Positions 8,313 through 15,763 of a stretch of DNA of 35,873 nucleotides are shown one piece after another. This DNA comes from Rhodothermaeota bacterium MED-G12 (GTDB taxonomy: Bacteria > Bacteroidota > Rhodothermia > Balneolales > Balneolaceae). The position numbers were made by a program, and so were the translations under genes. Under the pieces are notes generated by a model. That model worked only from the letters and a program-made list of their open reading frames with translations, did no database searches and was not told the DNA's origin. Each line of letters begins with the position of its first letter. Within the stretch, counting starts at the first letter, position 1. The DNA lies in the NCBI GenBank assembly GCA_002457365.1, contig NTKP01000013.1, forward strand, positions 1-35,873, written 5' to 3'.

Positions 8313-9387
8313 GCCTAGTACTATGAGTTGAGGAATGTAATCGGTCAATGATCTGACGTAGTTCATCTTTTCCCGTAAAAAGTTGAACCCTTGAATCATT
8401 ACGATGGCTTGAAAATATCCCAATATCGGGTGCAATCACCTTTCTGCTGTATGATAAGGCCATCATTAAACCACCCGAACTGTGGATGTTTTGATAATTA
8501 AAGAGGCAATAATCCGATGCAGAAAGTAAAAACGGATATTCTTCTTCAGGAAAAAAATGGGGGAGATGGCTAAAATATTGTGGAAGCTGTGTAATCGCGG
8601 TTGTTATTTGCTGATGGTACGTCTCCTGACCCTTTTTCACTGGTCCGGCTATGATAACATGTATTGTGTCTCTCGAAATTCCTGCCTCAACAGCTTCGAT
8701 AAACAACTCAACAAACTCCAATATACCTTTGTAGGCACTTATATTACCAAACAATAAAAGGATAGTGGCATCCTCGGGTATCGTACAGGAATAACGCCTG
8801 TTCAGTTCATCAATGGCAGTAGATCGGTCTTTAATGTCAGCTGGAAAGCTAGGATGAGGTACGACACACCACTTACTACTATCCAATGGAATATCTAAAT
8901 AGTTAGACGTTCTTTCCAATAATGCTTCTGAATGTATGTGCAGCCTCTGAGCTCGCTTAGCCATACTACGATGAAGCCACCGGTGAGGCCCAAGCCATTT
9001 TCGATCATGAGGTTCTAAATTATGAACCGTCCAAATGATAGGTGTACCTAAAGCACTGAAAAGACTAAACCACAATAGCTTATAAGGAAAAGCTAAGAGT
9101 GATTTTAGATCTTGGAACTCCAGCCAATGATAATGCAAAGCGACTTTTCCGCGGTGCCTAAGAGCAAGAAAGGGCAGTAATAGATGCTTTAATGCATTAA
9201 TGCTTTTTAAGGAATAAGGAGCCGGACTTTGTTCCAACAAATCTGAGTACAAGAGATAGAGATAATCCGTCTTTGGAAACTTTTCTCGGATGGGTGGGAA
9301 AACAAGCACCAAAGAACCATGGGGCAACATATCCTCATAACATTCGGTGATGTTTTCAAAATGAGTATAGGAAGTACTAAGATTCAT
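8305..9387 (-). CDS. Glycosyltransferase, GT4-like
   Basis: 360 residues with a GT-B arrangement. The N-terminal half includes ALHYHWLEF (a conserved His-rich acceptor region) and GTPIIWTVHNLEPHD, where TVHNLEPHD is a hallmark seen in many GT4 family members. The C-terminal half starts with LLLFGNISAYKGILEF, carries VIIAGPVKKGQE, and ends with SSGGLMMALSYSRKVIAPDIG, the position of the nucleotide-sugar motif, though the first glutamate of E-x7-E is replaced (SSGG-x-MMAL). No signal peptide or membrane helix is evident beyond a hydrophobic patch near residue 100. It is followed with an 8-base overlap by the flippase gene and preceded at 31 bases by a PorV/PorQ-like gene. Sugar specificity is unknown. 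Confidence 0.83.
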   Translation of the reverse strand: MNLSTSYTHFENITECYEDMLPHGSLVLVFPPIREKFPKTDYLYLLYSDLLEQSPAPYSLKSINALKHLLLPFLALRHRGKVALHYHWLEFQDLKSLLAFPYKLLWFSLFSALGTPIIWTVHNLEPHDRKWLGPHRWLHRSMAKRAQRLHIHSEALLERTSNYLDIPLDSSKWCVVPHPSFPADIKDRSTAIDELNRRYSCTIPEDATILLLFGNISAYKGILEFVELFIEAVEAGISRDTIHVIIAGPVKKGQETYHQQITTAITQLPQYFSHLPHFFPEEEYPFLLSASDYCLFNYQNIHSSGGLMMALSYSRKVIAPDIGIFSSHRNDSRVQLFTGKDELRQIIDRLHSSTHSTRHE

Positions 9388-9418
9388 AAGGTAGATCGTT
9401 CATGATATCGACAAACTT

Positions 9419-10423
9419 CTACTCAAATAGGTACTGTAAACCAACCGAGTGCACAGTCCCAAAACCAGTATCAAAAGGAATAATCGCGTAATTAAATCGG
9501 ATATCGGGAAGTACATAACCCACACCAAATGAATAGGGACGTGCTGTATTACCTGTTCTTACTCCGCTGGTAAGTTGTAAGGTTTCTGCTATTAATAGCT
9601 CTAATCCCACCTTGGTATATGGATTGGGATTAAAAAACTCACCTTGAGCTGAACCAGCATTATCATTGAGAGGGTAGATATAATCCGCATGCACTCGCAT
9701 AAATACTGGTAATTCAGGGTTTTTACTACCGCTCCACTCTAATAAACCTACAGATAGTCCGCTAATCCAAGCCTTTGGTAGTGGTGTTGCTTCTACATCT
9801 AGTGATTGCATTTCTCCTAAACTTCGTAACGCACTGCCTAACTGAATCCGATCTTTAGCAAAGGAACGAGATAAGCCAATATTAAAGGCATATCCATTTG
9901 AACGATAGGGATAGATTTCTTCACTAATATAATGCACACTCGCGCCTGCATTAAACCATTTAAATGATTGAGCGTAGGCCGCAGAAATGCTTAGATACTG
10001 CACTGAAAATAATCCATTGGTTGGCCCGGGCTCGTCTCTTTGCTCTAAATCCTGAAGTCCTGCACTGTAAAAACTTATGGCAAATGCACGATTGTCTAGT
10101 TTTTTATGAAAGGAGCCAAAGATATTTTTTGTATCGGCAATCCAATTCGTATATCCGATTTCAATGGAAGATCGCTCCGAGCTAATCAACAAAGAGGGGT
10201 TGCCAAAGGAGTTGCTTCCGCCTTGCCCCCAAGCACTGCCTGCTTCTGAGAGGGAAAGAGCAAATGGATTAGGGGCAACGTCCAGCAAAGCCACGCCCGA
10301 ACGCTGGGCATGTATGGTGGCCTGGCTTGTCCAGATAATCAACAAACTATATATGAAAAAACGTGTACGAGCATGCAATAGAAAAGAAGAACAGTTTTTT
10401 TGAAAATAGGTAATAGTTGTCAT
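9419..10423 (-). CDS. PorV/PorQ-like outer-membrane beta-barrel protein
   Basis: 334 residues. A basic N-terminus and hydrophobic stretch end at ATIHAQ, a plausible signal peptidase I site, after which the mature protein begins RSGVALLDVAPNPFALSLSEAG. That opening, with an early hydrophobic loop, then GGSNSFGNPSLL, and many alternating strands ending in an aromatic C-terminus (HSVGLQYLFE), is typical of the PorV/PorQ (FadL-like) family of the Bacteroidota and Chlorobi. PorV and PorQ take part in T9SS cargo handling, but many paralogues exist with unknown roles. It is encoded 10 bases after a second barrel of the same kind and shares the operon with a T9SS-tailed propeller. Calling it PorQ or PorV proper would go beyond the evidence. 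Confidence 0.75.
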   Translation of the reverse strand: MTTITYFQKNCSSFLLHARTRFFIYSLLIIWTSQATIHAQRSGVALLDVAPNPFALSLSEAGSAWGQGGSNSFGNPSLLISSERSSIEIGYTNWIADTKNIFGSFHKKLDNRAFAISFYSAGLQDLEQRDEPGPTNGLFSVQYLSISAAYAQSFKWFNAGASVHYISEEIYPYRSNGYAFNIGLSRSFAKDRIQLGSALRSLGEMQSLDVEATPLPKAWISGLSVGLLEWSGSKNPELPVFMRVHADYIYPLNDNAGSAQGEFFNPNPYTKVGLELLIAETLQLTSGVRTGNTARPYSFGVGYVLPDIRFNYAIIPFDTGFGTVHSVGLQYLFE

Positions 10424-10433
10424 AGACAGAATA

Positions 10434-11507
10434 TCATAAAATATATCGTAGGGTAAAAATATGCGTAGATTTTAAGTGATCACCACTGGTTGAGAATCCA
10501 TAATCTACCTTTAATGCAGGTTGAAAGGGCATAGAGAGACTAAATCCGCTACGCCATTCATTTGAAGATAACCCACCTAAGTAGCGGTTCCAACCCATAT
10601 GTAAGCGGAAAAAAGGGTGGAGTGATCGGGAAGCTGCTATACGGAGAAAACTGGCACTAGTAAAACGTGTTTCAAGTGTTTCTACATATTGTACTGATGC
10701 ACCATCCGCCAAGAATAATTCTCGTGTAGTAACCTCCGAACTAAATCGTTTTATCTCATATTCTGCAAATAAATTGGTATCCATTACATACGTACTAACA
10801 CTCGTTTTTAGCCTTAAAGGCATGGCTTCGACTCGATTTCTCGATTGAGGTCGATTGTATAGATCTCCAGAATTCCAGGTATGTTCCGCTAACAAATCTT
10901 GTACCACGAAGGCCCAATGGGTATGTTGGCTTAGCTTGAACAGCATACCTATATCCACACCCACACTAGTAGAGGCTTTCATTTCGGCATGATAATCGGC
11001 TCGGTTTATTTTAAATCCTATACCCGCGTGAACCCACTCACTTAATCGTATGCCAAAGGCTGATTGAAGTTGTACATCTGAGGTAGAAACCATTCCTAAA
11101 GGATAACCACTTAAGCTACGAGTGTCTATGTCATGGACACCCGCTCTAATTAATCCTATAAACAAACCTGCTTTGGGAGGAAGAGCTAATCGAGCACCAA
11201 GACTCTGATAGTGCCTGTCCAAACCCAACTGAAATACACTCAAGCTAAAATGGGTATTGGAGGTATTACTAGCAGCTAAAGCAGGATTATAGTAGGGTTG
11301 AACCTCTAAATAGGTACTATCCATTGGATTATGTTTACTGAATCCGGCACTAACTGCATTACCAAGTGCGACACTTTGCGCATCAAAGCCTAGCTGAAGG
11401 CTGGACCCGGCATATCCACCAAACTGGGCATGAGCAGAAGTGGACTGTATTGTGATCAATATCAGTATGGTGGTGAGAGCTACAAAGATTGGGCGTACGT
11501 TCTTCAT
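10434..11507 (-). CDS. PorV/PorQ-like outer-membrane beta-barrel protein (second copy)
   Basis: 357 residues. A signal peptide ends at STSAHAQ, followed by FGGYAGSSLQLGFDAQSVALGNA, close to the start of PorV-type barrels (a short extracellular insert, then LGNAVSAG), and YYNPALAA, matching the conserved N-P-A motif of this family. Amphipathic strands continue to the end, KSTHIFTLRYIL, with alternating residues as in the last strand of a barrel. Its ATG shares an A with the stop of the propeller gene upstream (TAATG), so the two are probably co-translated. The adjacent barrel gene downstream is similar in type but not obviously a recent duplicate. Its role as channel, T9SS shuttle or glycan-linked pore is not determined. 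Confidence 0.75.
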   Translation of the reverse strand: MKNVRPIFVALTTILILITIQSTSAHAQFGGYAGSSLQLGFDAQSVALGNAVSAGFSKHNPMDSTYLEVQPYYNPALAASNTSNTHFSLSVFQLGLDRHYQSLGARLALPPKAGLFIGLIRAGVHDIDTRSLSGYPLGMVSTSDVQLQSAFGIRLSEWVHAGIGFKINRADYHAEMKASTSVGVDIGMLFKLSQHTHWAFVVQDLLAEHTWNSGDLYNRPQSRNRVEAMPLRLKTSVSTYVMDTNLFAEYEIKRFSSEVTTRELFLADGASVQYVETLETRFTSASFLRIAASRSLHPFFRLHMGWNRYLGGLSSNEWRSGFSLSMPFQPALKVDYGFSTSGDHLKSTHIFTLRYIL

Positions 11508-13111
11508 TAATCGATGACCAAGATTTTTCCGTTAATCTTAGTCGAGCCTTGGGTGATTTCATAAAAGTAAACCCCATTACTCACTTTAGAACCCATATCG
11601 TTATAGCCTGTCCAAATTATTTCGAACTCCCCAGGCGAAACCTGTTGCTGCTGTTCATGCACTAAATTCATACCAAAATCTACTATTCGCAAGGTGGCTG
11701 TACTGGTTGATGTGCTCTCGAAACGTATTCTAAGCTCGCCGTGTAGATTTGGTGAAAAGGGATTTGGGTAAGCATAGGTTGTGACCGATGCGGCCTCCGG
11801 GCTGTATTGATTACCTCCGTTAAGCGGGAAATTAACTCGTTCGATATTCCAGCCCTTATCAGGATCATTGGTCCACAACAATCCATCTGAGGTGCCAATA
11901 AACAAATAATCAGATGTGCTACTTATACTCTGATACGAGGTGTTGGGTTTTAAACGGTTAGTTGCTGTAATGGGCACCGATATCATCTCCCAAGTAGTAC
12001 CCTGATCATTAGAACGGAATAAACCATTCTCACCTGCAGCCCATACATCACCTTTGAAAAAGCCAATAGAGAGAATCTTTTGACCTATGAGTCGTTGTTC
12101 AAAGCTGGAGCCACCATCTTCGGTAAACACAATCCCATATTGATCTAAGCCCTGTAAATTGGAAGAACTGTTTTCCGCGATCCAATTTGTCATCCAAATA
12201 CGATCACGATCAGGATCCTCTGCAACTTCAATAACCCAACGGGCTAAAAGACCATTAGGATCATAGCTAAAGCCCACGTTATTCCATCGTATCGAGTCAA
12301 TGGGGGCGAAGAGTGCATTATCAGAGACGTTTATTCCCCCCGCACTACCGTACCAAACGCGGTTGTTGCGATCGATGTGTACTGCGAATCCCTTCAGGTT
12401 ATCGTCACTGACGGCCGTATATAATTCTTCAAATTGGGAACAGGCATTAGCTGAGCCACTAACGCAATTTCGCCAGATATATCGGCTCCCGTCTGGTTGC
12501 ATGGTAGAATTTCCAAAAGGTGGGAGGCTAATACGTTCCCAGCTGTTTCCTAGATCACTACTTCGAAGCAAACCAGATGCCCAGTTAGCAGAAAAGAGGA
12601 CACCGTCTTTAAATGCTACACTGTAAGGGGGGGATTGCTCAGGAACAATAATTCGGGCTCTGTTATACTGTATTCCCCCGTAGACAAAGGTGGTATCTTC
12701 ATCTATGTAGCGGTCTAATGGGAAGGGTGAAAAATCCCAATTTTGCCCGTTATCTATACTAATATAGTATCCATAACCTGCGGGCACTGTACCTGCAGGG
12801 GTGGATGAGCTAAACCCTAGACCAGCAACAATAGTATCCCCTTGGGTTGCTATGGAGAACACTCGACCTTTACCATTAGTTAAACTATCCACCCCCTCAG
12901 GGATGGCCCAAGTGTGATCGGGTTGTTCAATTGAAGCAACGTTTAACAGAGGGGAGATCCAAACAAAGCCATTACTGGTTTCAACGGTTGATATACCATT
13001 TTGCCTAAACCGCTCAAAATCAGCATTCAAAGGCCCAAGCCATTGTGCTTGGGTAGCTATTGGGCAACATAATGTCACCACTAACACCAGTAAATATGCG
13101 AATTTTGGCAT
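11507..13111 (-). CDS. Secreted Asp-box beta-propeller protein with T9SS-type C-terminal sorting domain
   Basis: 534 residues. The signal peptide ends near ATQAQ (residue 23). The middle holds Asp boxes (S-x-D-x-G-x-x-W) at 118-125 (SIDNGQNW), 184-191 (SSDLGNSW), 330-337 (TEDGGSSF), 367-374 (SNDQGTTW) and a degenerate one at 414-421 (TNDPDKGW). These mark a sialidase/sortilin/YCF48-type beta-propeller. The last ~90 residues begin YPNPFSP (448-454) and end NGVYFYEI...NGKILVID, the type A T9SS sorting pattern, which also resembles a FlgD Ig-like domain. Known T9SS cargo is moved across the outer membrane with PorV and often attached to a glycolipid. The neighbouring barrels and glycan genes make that context attractive, but no enzyme motif is seen and the ligand is unknown. 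Confidence 0.78.
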   Translation of the reverse strand: MPKFAYLLVLVVTLCCPIATQAQWLGPLNADFERFRQNGISTVETSNGFVWISPLLNVASIEQPDHTWAIPEGVDSLTNGKGRVFSIATQGDTIVAGLGFSSSTPAGTVPAGYGYYISIDNGQNWDFSPFPLDRYIDEDTTFVYGGIQYNRARIIVPEQSPPYSVAFKDGVLFSANWASGLLRSSDLGNSWERISLPPFGNSTMQPDGSRYIWRNCVSGSANACSQFEELYTAVSDDNLKGFAVHIDRNNRVWYGSAGGINVSDNALFAPIDSIRWNNVGFSYDPNGLLARWVIEVAEDPDRDRIWMTNWIAENSSSNLQGLDQYGIVFTEDGGSSFEQRLIGQKILSIGFFKGDVWAAGENGLFRSNDQGTTWEMISVPITATNRLKPNTSYQSISSTSDYLFIGTSDGLLWTNDPDKGWNIERVNFPLNGGNQYSPEAASVTTYAYPNPFSPNLHGELRIRFESTSTSTATLRIVDFGMNLVHEQQQQVSPGEFEIIWTGYNDMGSKVSNGVYFYEITQGSTKINGKILVID

Positions 13112-13112
13112 A

Positions 13113-13922
13113 TTAAGGATTAATAATATTAAAACTCGATTTCAATGTATCACTAAAAAGTCCCGCCTTATCCCTTGCGAAATATAAAACCGTTCTATTT
13201 TGAGGGCTGTTAGAACTGTTTACAGAGAAGGTGATGGTGAATACCGAATCACCCGCTACTTCATCCAATCCAGTACCTGTATCGGTTAGGATGTTAGGAT
13301 TGGGTACTAGGATGCTACCATCTTCATTTTCAAATGCAATGAATACACGATCTAGGGTTTCTTGCCCATCAGGATCTGTTACTTTAGCTTGGAATGGAAT
13401 AGTTAAGGTGGTAGAACCTGTTGGGATTTCAACTGAGCCTGGGTTGTTAACCCAAATTATTTGGGGTGGTGAACTTTCAATACCTTCTATGGTTAGAGTA
13501 GCTTGATGTTGTATACCATAGCCATACCGGTCCAAAGCGTATAACTCAACTAACAATTGCTCAAAGTTCGTCGTGCTTGTTTCCCAGTTAAATGTTCCCT
13601 GTATTTCAATAGTTAAAGGATCGGAAACAGGGGTTGTTAATTGTTCTTGTAGAAGAATCACACCTGTCCTTGGTTCTCGTATAATGTAGCCTAAATAATC
13701 TAACAGTTCGGAATTATGGAGTTGAGCATATAAGGTGAATTGGAGGGTTGTATCCTTGAACCCATCCATTTCTACATCAAAATTAACATCCGTTGGTTCA
13801 ACTCGAAAATGGCTCAGATCTACATATGCATAGGATTGAGTAGGATTATCTGGTAGGCTATCACAATGGATGCTACCTAAAATGGCAAGAAAAAGTATAG
13901 ATAAAATTGCTTTACTAAACAT
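13113..13922 (-). CDS. Uncharacterised exported protein, putative lipoprotein with Ig/cadherin-like domains
   Basis: 269 residues. The N-terminus has a hydrophobic segment ending at Cys20 in LGSIHC, a possible lipobox, but His at -1 is unusual, so lipidation is uncertain. The rest is beta-rich and soluble. About residues 35-145 and 150-269 look like two Ig- or cadherin-like units, the second with KVTDPDGQETLDRVFIAF, EVAGDSVFTITF and FARDKAGLFSDTL, a pattern seen in many extracellular Bacteroidota proteins. It is the first gene of the eight-gene minus-strand operon, and one base separates its stop from the propeller gene start. The only long intergenic region lies upstream, so the operon promoter is probably there. 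No specific function is recognised. Confidence 0.6.
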   Translation of the reverse strand: MFSKAILSILFLAILGSIHCDSLPDNPTQSYAYVDLSHFRVEPTDVNFDVEMDGFKDTTLQFTLYAQLHNSELLDYLGYIIREPRTGVILLQEQLTTPVSDPLTIEIQGTFNWETSTTNFEQLLVELYALDRYGYGIQHQATLTIEGIESSPPQIIWVNNPGSVEIPTGSTTLTIPFQAKVTDPDGQETLDRVFIAFENEDGSILVPNPNILTDTGTGLDEVAGDSVFTITFSVNSSNSPQNRTVLYFARDKAGLFSDTLKSSFNIINP

Positions 13923-14070
13923 CCAGCATGTCGCATCTAAAATTTGGAGAAGGCTTTGAAAGCCGTTTCTTTATAGATATAAAATATAAGGCAAGTTTTT
14001 CTATTTATTTGCTCAAAGAGCCATCTAATTTTGGGCATCAAAGCAGCCCAGATTAATCTGTCATTGTTCG

Positions 14071-14099
14071 TTGCAATTAGACAACATCTAAAGTATATT
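14071..14099 (+). promoter_or_regulatory. Candidate sigma-70-like promoter upstream of the trpE leader
   Basis: TTGCAA at 14071-14076 and TATATT at 14094-14099 are separated by 17 bases, giving four and five matches of six to the primary sigma consensus. It would start transcription near 14106, just before the structured leader and terminator. This clade may prefer a different promoter consensus, so the call rests only on pattern and placement. Confidence 0.35.
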
Positions 14100-14111
14100 A
14101 AAAAGAGATAG

Positions 14112-14164
14112 TCGTGTATTATTGTTTTATCCAAACCTTCAAAGGTTGCCAGCATAATACGTGA
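14112..14164 (+). ncRNA. Nested stem-loop in the trpE 5' leader (possible attenuator part or small RNA)
   Basis: Bases 14112-14122 can pair with 14154-14164 in an 11-pair stem with two G-U pairs. Its core is GTATTAT with ATAATAC. The enclosed loop contains a second hairpin, AACCT-TCAA-AGGTT, at 14134-14147. The intrinsic terminator follows 17 bases later. The transcript would be about 110 nt if it starts at the promoter candidate at 14071-14099. No leader peptide rich in Trp codons and no T-box consensus was found. It could therefore be a protein- or ligand-sensing attenuator or an independent small RNA. The pairing is seen in the sequence; the function is inferred. Confidence 0.45.
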
Positions 14165-14181
14165 AACTGTCACTAGTGTTT

Positions 14182-14215
14182 ACCCACTTTTTTATATAAA
14201 AAGTGGGTTTTTTTT
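14182..14215 (+). terminator. Strong intrinsic terminator 63 bases before trpE
   Basis: The arms ACCCACTTTTT (14182-14192) and AAAAAGTGGGT (14198-14208) form an 11-pair perfect stem with a 5-base loop, followed by a run of eight T (14208-14215). The T run is on the plus strand only, so it terminates plus-strand transcripts. No plus-strand gene lies upstream within the 356-base intergenic region, which points to a leader transcript or small RNA rather than the end of a coding unit. Confidence 0.85.
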
Positions 14216-14278
14216 ATGTATTAAACGGAATGTTTTGGAATCACCTAATTCTCAAACACTTTTACATACCTTAGTAAA

Positions 14279-15757
14279 ATGAATGTTGAATCGTTTAAGC
14301 ACTTAGCCAAAACATACACGGCTATACCTGTATATCGACAGTTGTTGGCCGATACATTAACTCCTGTATCTCTTTTTTTAAATATTCGAGAAGGTAGTAA
14401 TCATCCATTTCTTTTTGAATCTGTTGAAGGGGGGGATCAATTGGCTAGATACTCTTTTTTAGGGTGCAATCCCTACGAGCTTCTGCAATTTGATGGGATA
14501 AGAACAGAATTGCAGCGTAAAGATGGAACGGTAACTGAATTCGATTCATACTTTGACGCCTTGAGAACCTGTACCACTAAATACACGGAACCTCGCTTAC
14601 CCGGATTACCGAGGTTAACGGGTGGCGCTGTTGGTTTCTCCTCTTACGATACGTTTAGGCAAGTAGAGTATTTGCCGAACACTCCTCATGATGATTTAGG
14701 ACTGCCCGAAGCGGTATGGGGATTCTATGATGAAATTTACGCGTTTGATCACGTTAAACATCAAGTTATACTTATTCATACGGTCCGTATTGAGGAAGCT
14801 ACAACAGATGATAGCCTATTAAATGAATGGTATGAGCAAGCTCAATTTGCTTTGGACCAAATGGAGGCTAAGGTTAATCGAGGGGTGAACAAAGCACCCG
14901 ATTTTTTTATTGATCCCGATCAACTTACCAGTAATATGGAAAAGTCCTATTTCTCTAACATGGTTGAAAAGGCAAAGCAGCATATTTATGAAGGGGACAT
15001 TTTTCAAGTAGTAGTATCTCAGCGGTTTGAAACCGAAATGTCAGGAGATACTTTCATGCTATACCGTGCTTTACGTATGGTTAACCCGTCACCTTATCTG
15101 TTCTATCTAGATTTTGACTCATTTACTTTAGTGGGTAGTTCACCCGAGGTATTAGTCAGTGTACAAGACCAGAGAGTACGAGTATTACCGATTGCGGGAA
15201 CAAGGAAAAGGGGGGCAACCTTAAAAGAAGATCTACAATTAGAAGCAGATTTAAAGCAGGACCCAAAAGAAATAGCCGAACATATCATGTTGGTTGACTT
15301 GGGACGAAATGATGTATCTAGAGTAAGTAAGCCAGGTTCGGTTCAGTTGGACAGAAATCAGGTAATTGAACGTTATTCCCACGTTATGCATATTGTGAGT
15401 GATGTTTCTGGGCAATTAGCTGAGGGGAAAACAGCGGTTGATGCCCTCATGCAATGCTTTCCGGCCGGCACTGTCAGTGGGGCACCTAAAATTAGAGCCA
15501 TGCAAATAATCGATGAAATGGAACCCACAAAACGGGGAATCTATGCAGGGGCTGTCGGCTATTTTGACTATTCGGGTAATATGGATACCTGTATTGCCAT
15601 TCGAACAATGGTAGTAACAGGTAATAAGGTGTATATTCAAGCTGGCGCAGGAATTGTCGCCGACAGTATAGCAGAAAATGAATTTGAAGAGACCGTAAAT
15701 AAAGCTGGCGCCCTGGTCAAGGCGCTAAGTACAGCCTTAGATATTCGAGACAACTAA
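14279..15757 (+). CDS. trpE: Anthranilate synthase component I
   Basis: The large subunit makes anthranilate from chorismate, using ammonia supplied by the TrpG subunit encoded two genes downstream. The 492 residues carry the N-terminal feedback region FLFESVEGGDQLARYSFLG, similar to the LLES-type tryptophan site. The chorismate-binding domain has RVLPIAGTRKRGA, EHIMLVDLGRNDVSRV, PAGTVSGAPKIRAMQ and KRGIYAGAVGYFDYSGN, with late motifs QAGAGIVADSIAENEFEE. All conserved catalytic segments are intact. No Shine-Dalgarno sequence precedes the ATG. It is the first gene of a complete trp operon and lies 63 bases after a strong terminator, so read-through or a second promoter must feed it. The TrpE call is favoured over PabB by the operon. 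Confidence 0.97.
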   Translation: MNVESFKHLAKTYTAIPVYRQLLADTLTPVSLFLNIREGSNHPFLFESVEGGDQLARYSFLGCNPYELLQFDGIRTELQRKDGTVTEFDSYFDALRTCTTKYTEPRLPGLPRLTGGAVGFSSYDTFRQVEYLPNTPHDDLGLPEAVWGFYDEIYAFDHVKHQVILIHTVRIEEATTDDSLLNEWYEQAQFALDQMEAKVNRGVNKAPDFFIDPDQLTSNMEKSYFSNMVEKAKQHIYEGDIFQVVVSQRFETEMSGDTFMLYRALRMVNPSPYLFYLDFDSFTLVGSSPEVLVSVQDQRVRVLPIAGTRKRGATLKEDLQLEADLKQDPKEIAEHIMLVDLGRNDVSRVSKPGSVQLDRNQVIERYSHVMHIVSDVSGQLAEGKTAVDALMQCFPAGTVSGAPKIRAMQIIDEMEPTKRGIYAGAVGYFDYSGNMDTCIAIRTMVVTGNKVYIQAGAGIVADSIAENEFEETVNKAGALVKALSTALDIRDN

Positions 15758-15763
15758 ATTACT

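Larger units (their letters stand above)
13923..14278. other. 356-base divergent intergenic region between the surface-glycan operon and the trp operon
   Basis: This region must hold the start signals of both divergent operons. On the plus strand it contains the promoter candidate, nested stem-loop and terminator annotated separately, then 63 bases leading to trpE. A separate trpE promoter after the terminator is possible (around 14230-14275) but I see no clear consensus. On the minus strand, the stretch 13960-14020 is very AT-rich and a promoter for the 13922 gene is expected there, but no convincing element was found. A small hairpin (GGCTT-TGA-AAGCC) lies at 13952-13964. A 78-codon minus-strand open frame at 13937-14173 was judged non-coding. 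Confidence 0.6.

Noticed and set aside
8313..8435. N-terminal extension of the flippase
   Set aside because: It would overlap the preceding glycosyltransferase gene by 131 bases; the ATG at 8312 gives the family-typical N-terminus.
13937..14173. 78-codon minus-strand open frame upstream of the lipoprotein gene
   Set aside because: No recognisable domain, no ribosome site, unusual composition, and it runs through the promoter candidate and leader stem-loop of the plus strand.
14161..14199. GTG-initiated 12-codon frame in the trpE leader
   Set aside because: It contains no Trp codon and runs into the terminator stem, so it does not look like a leader peptide.
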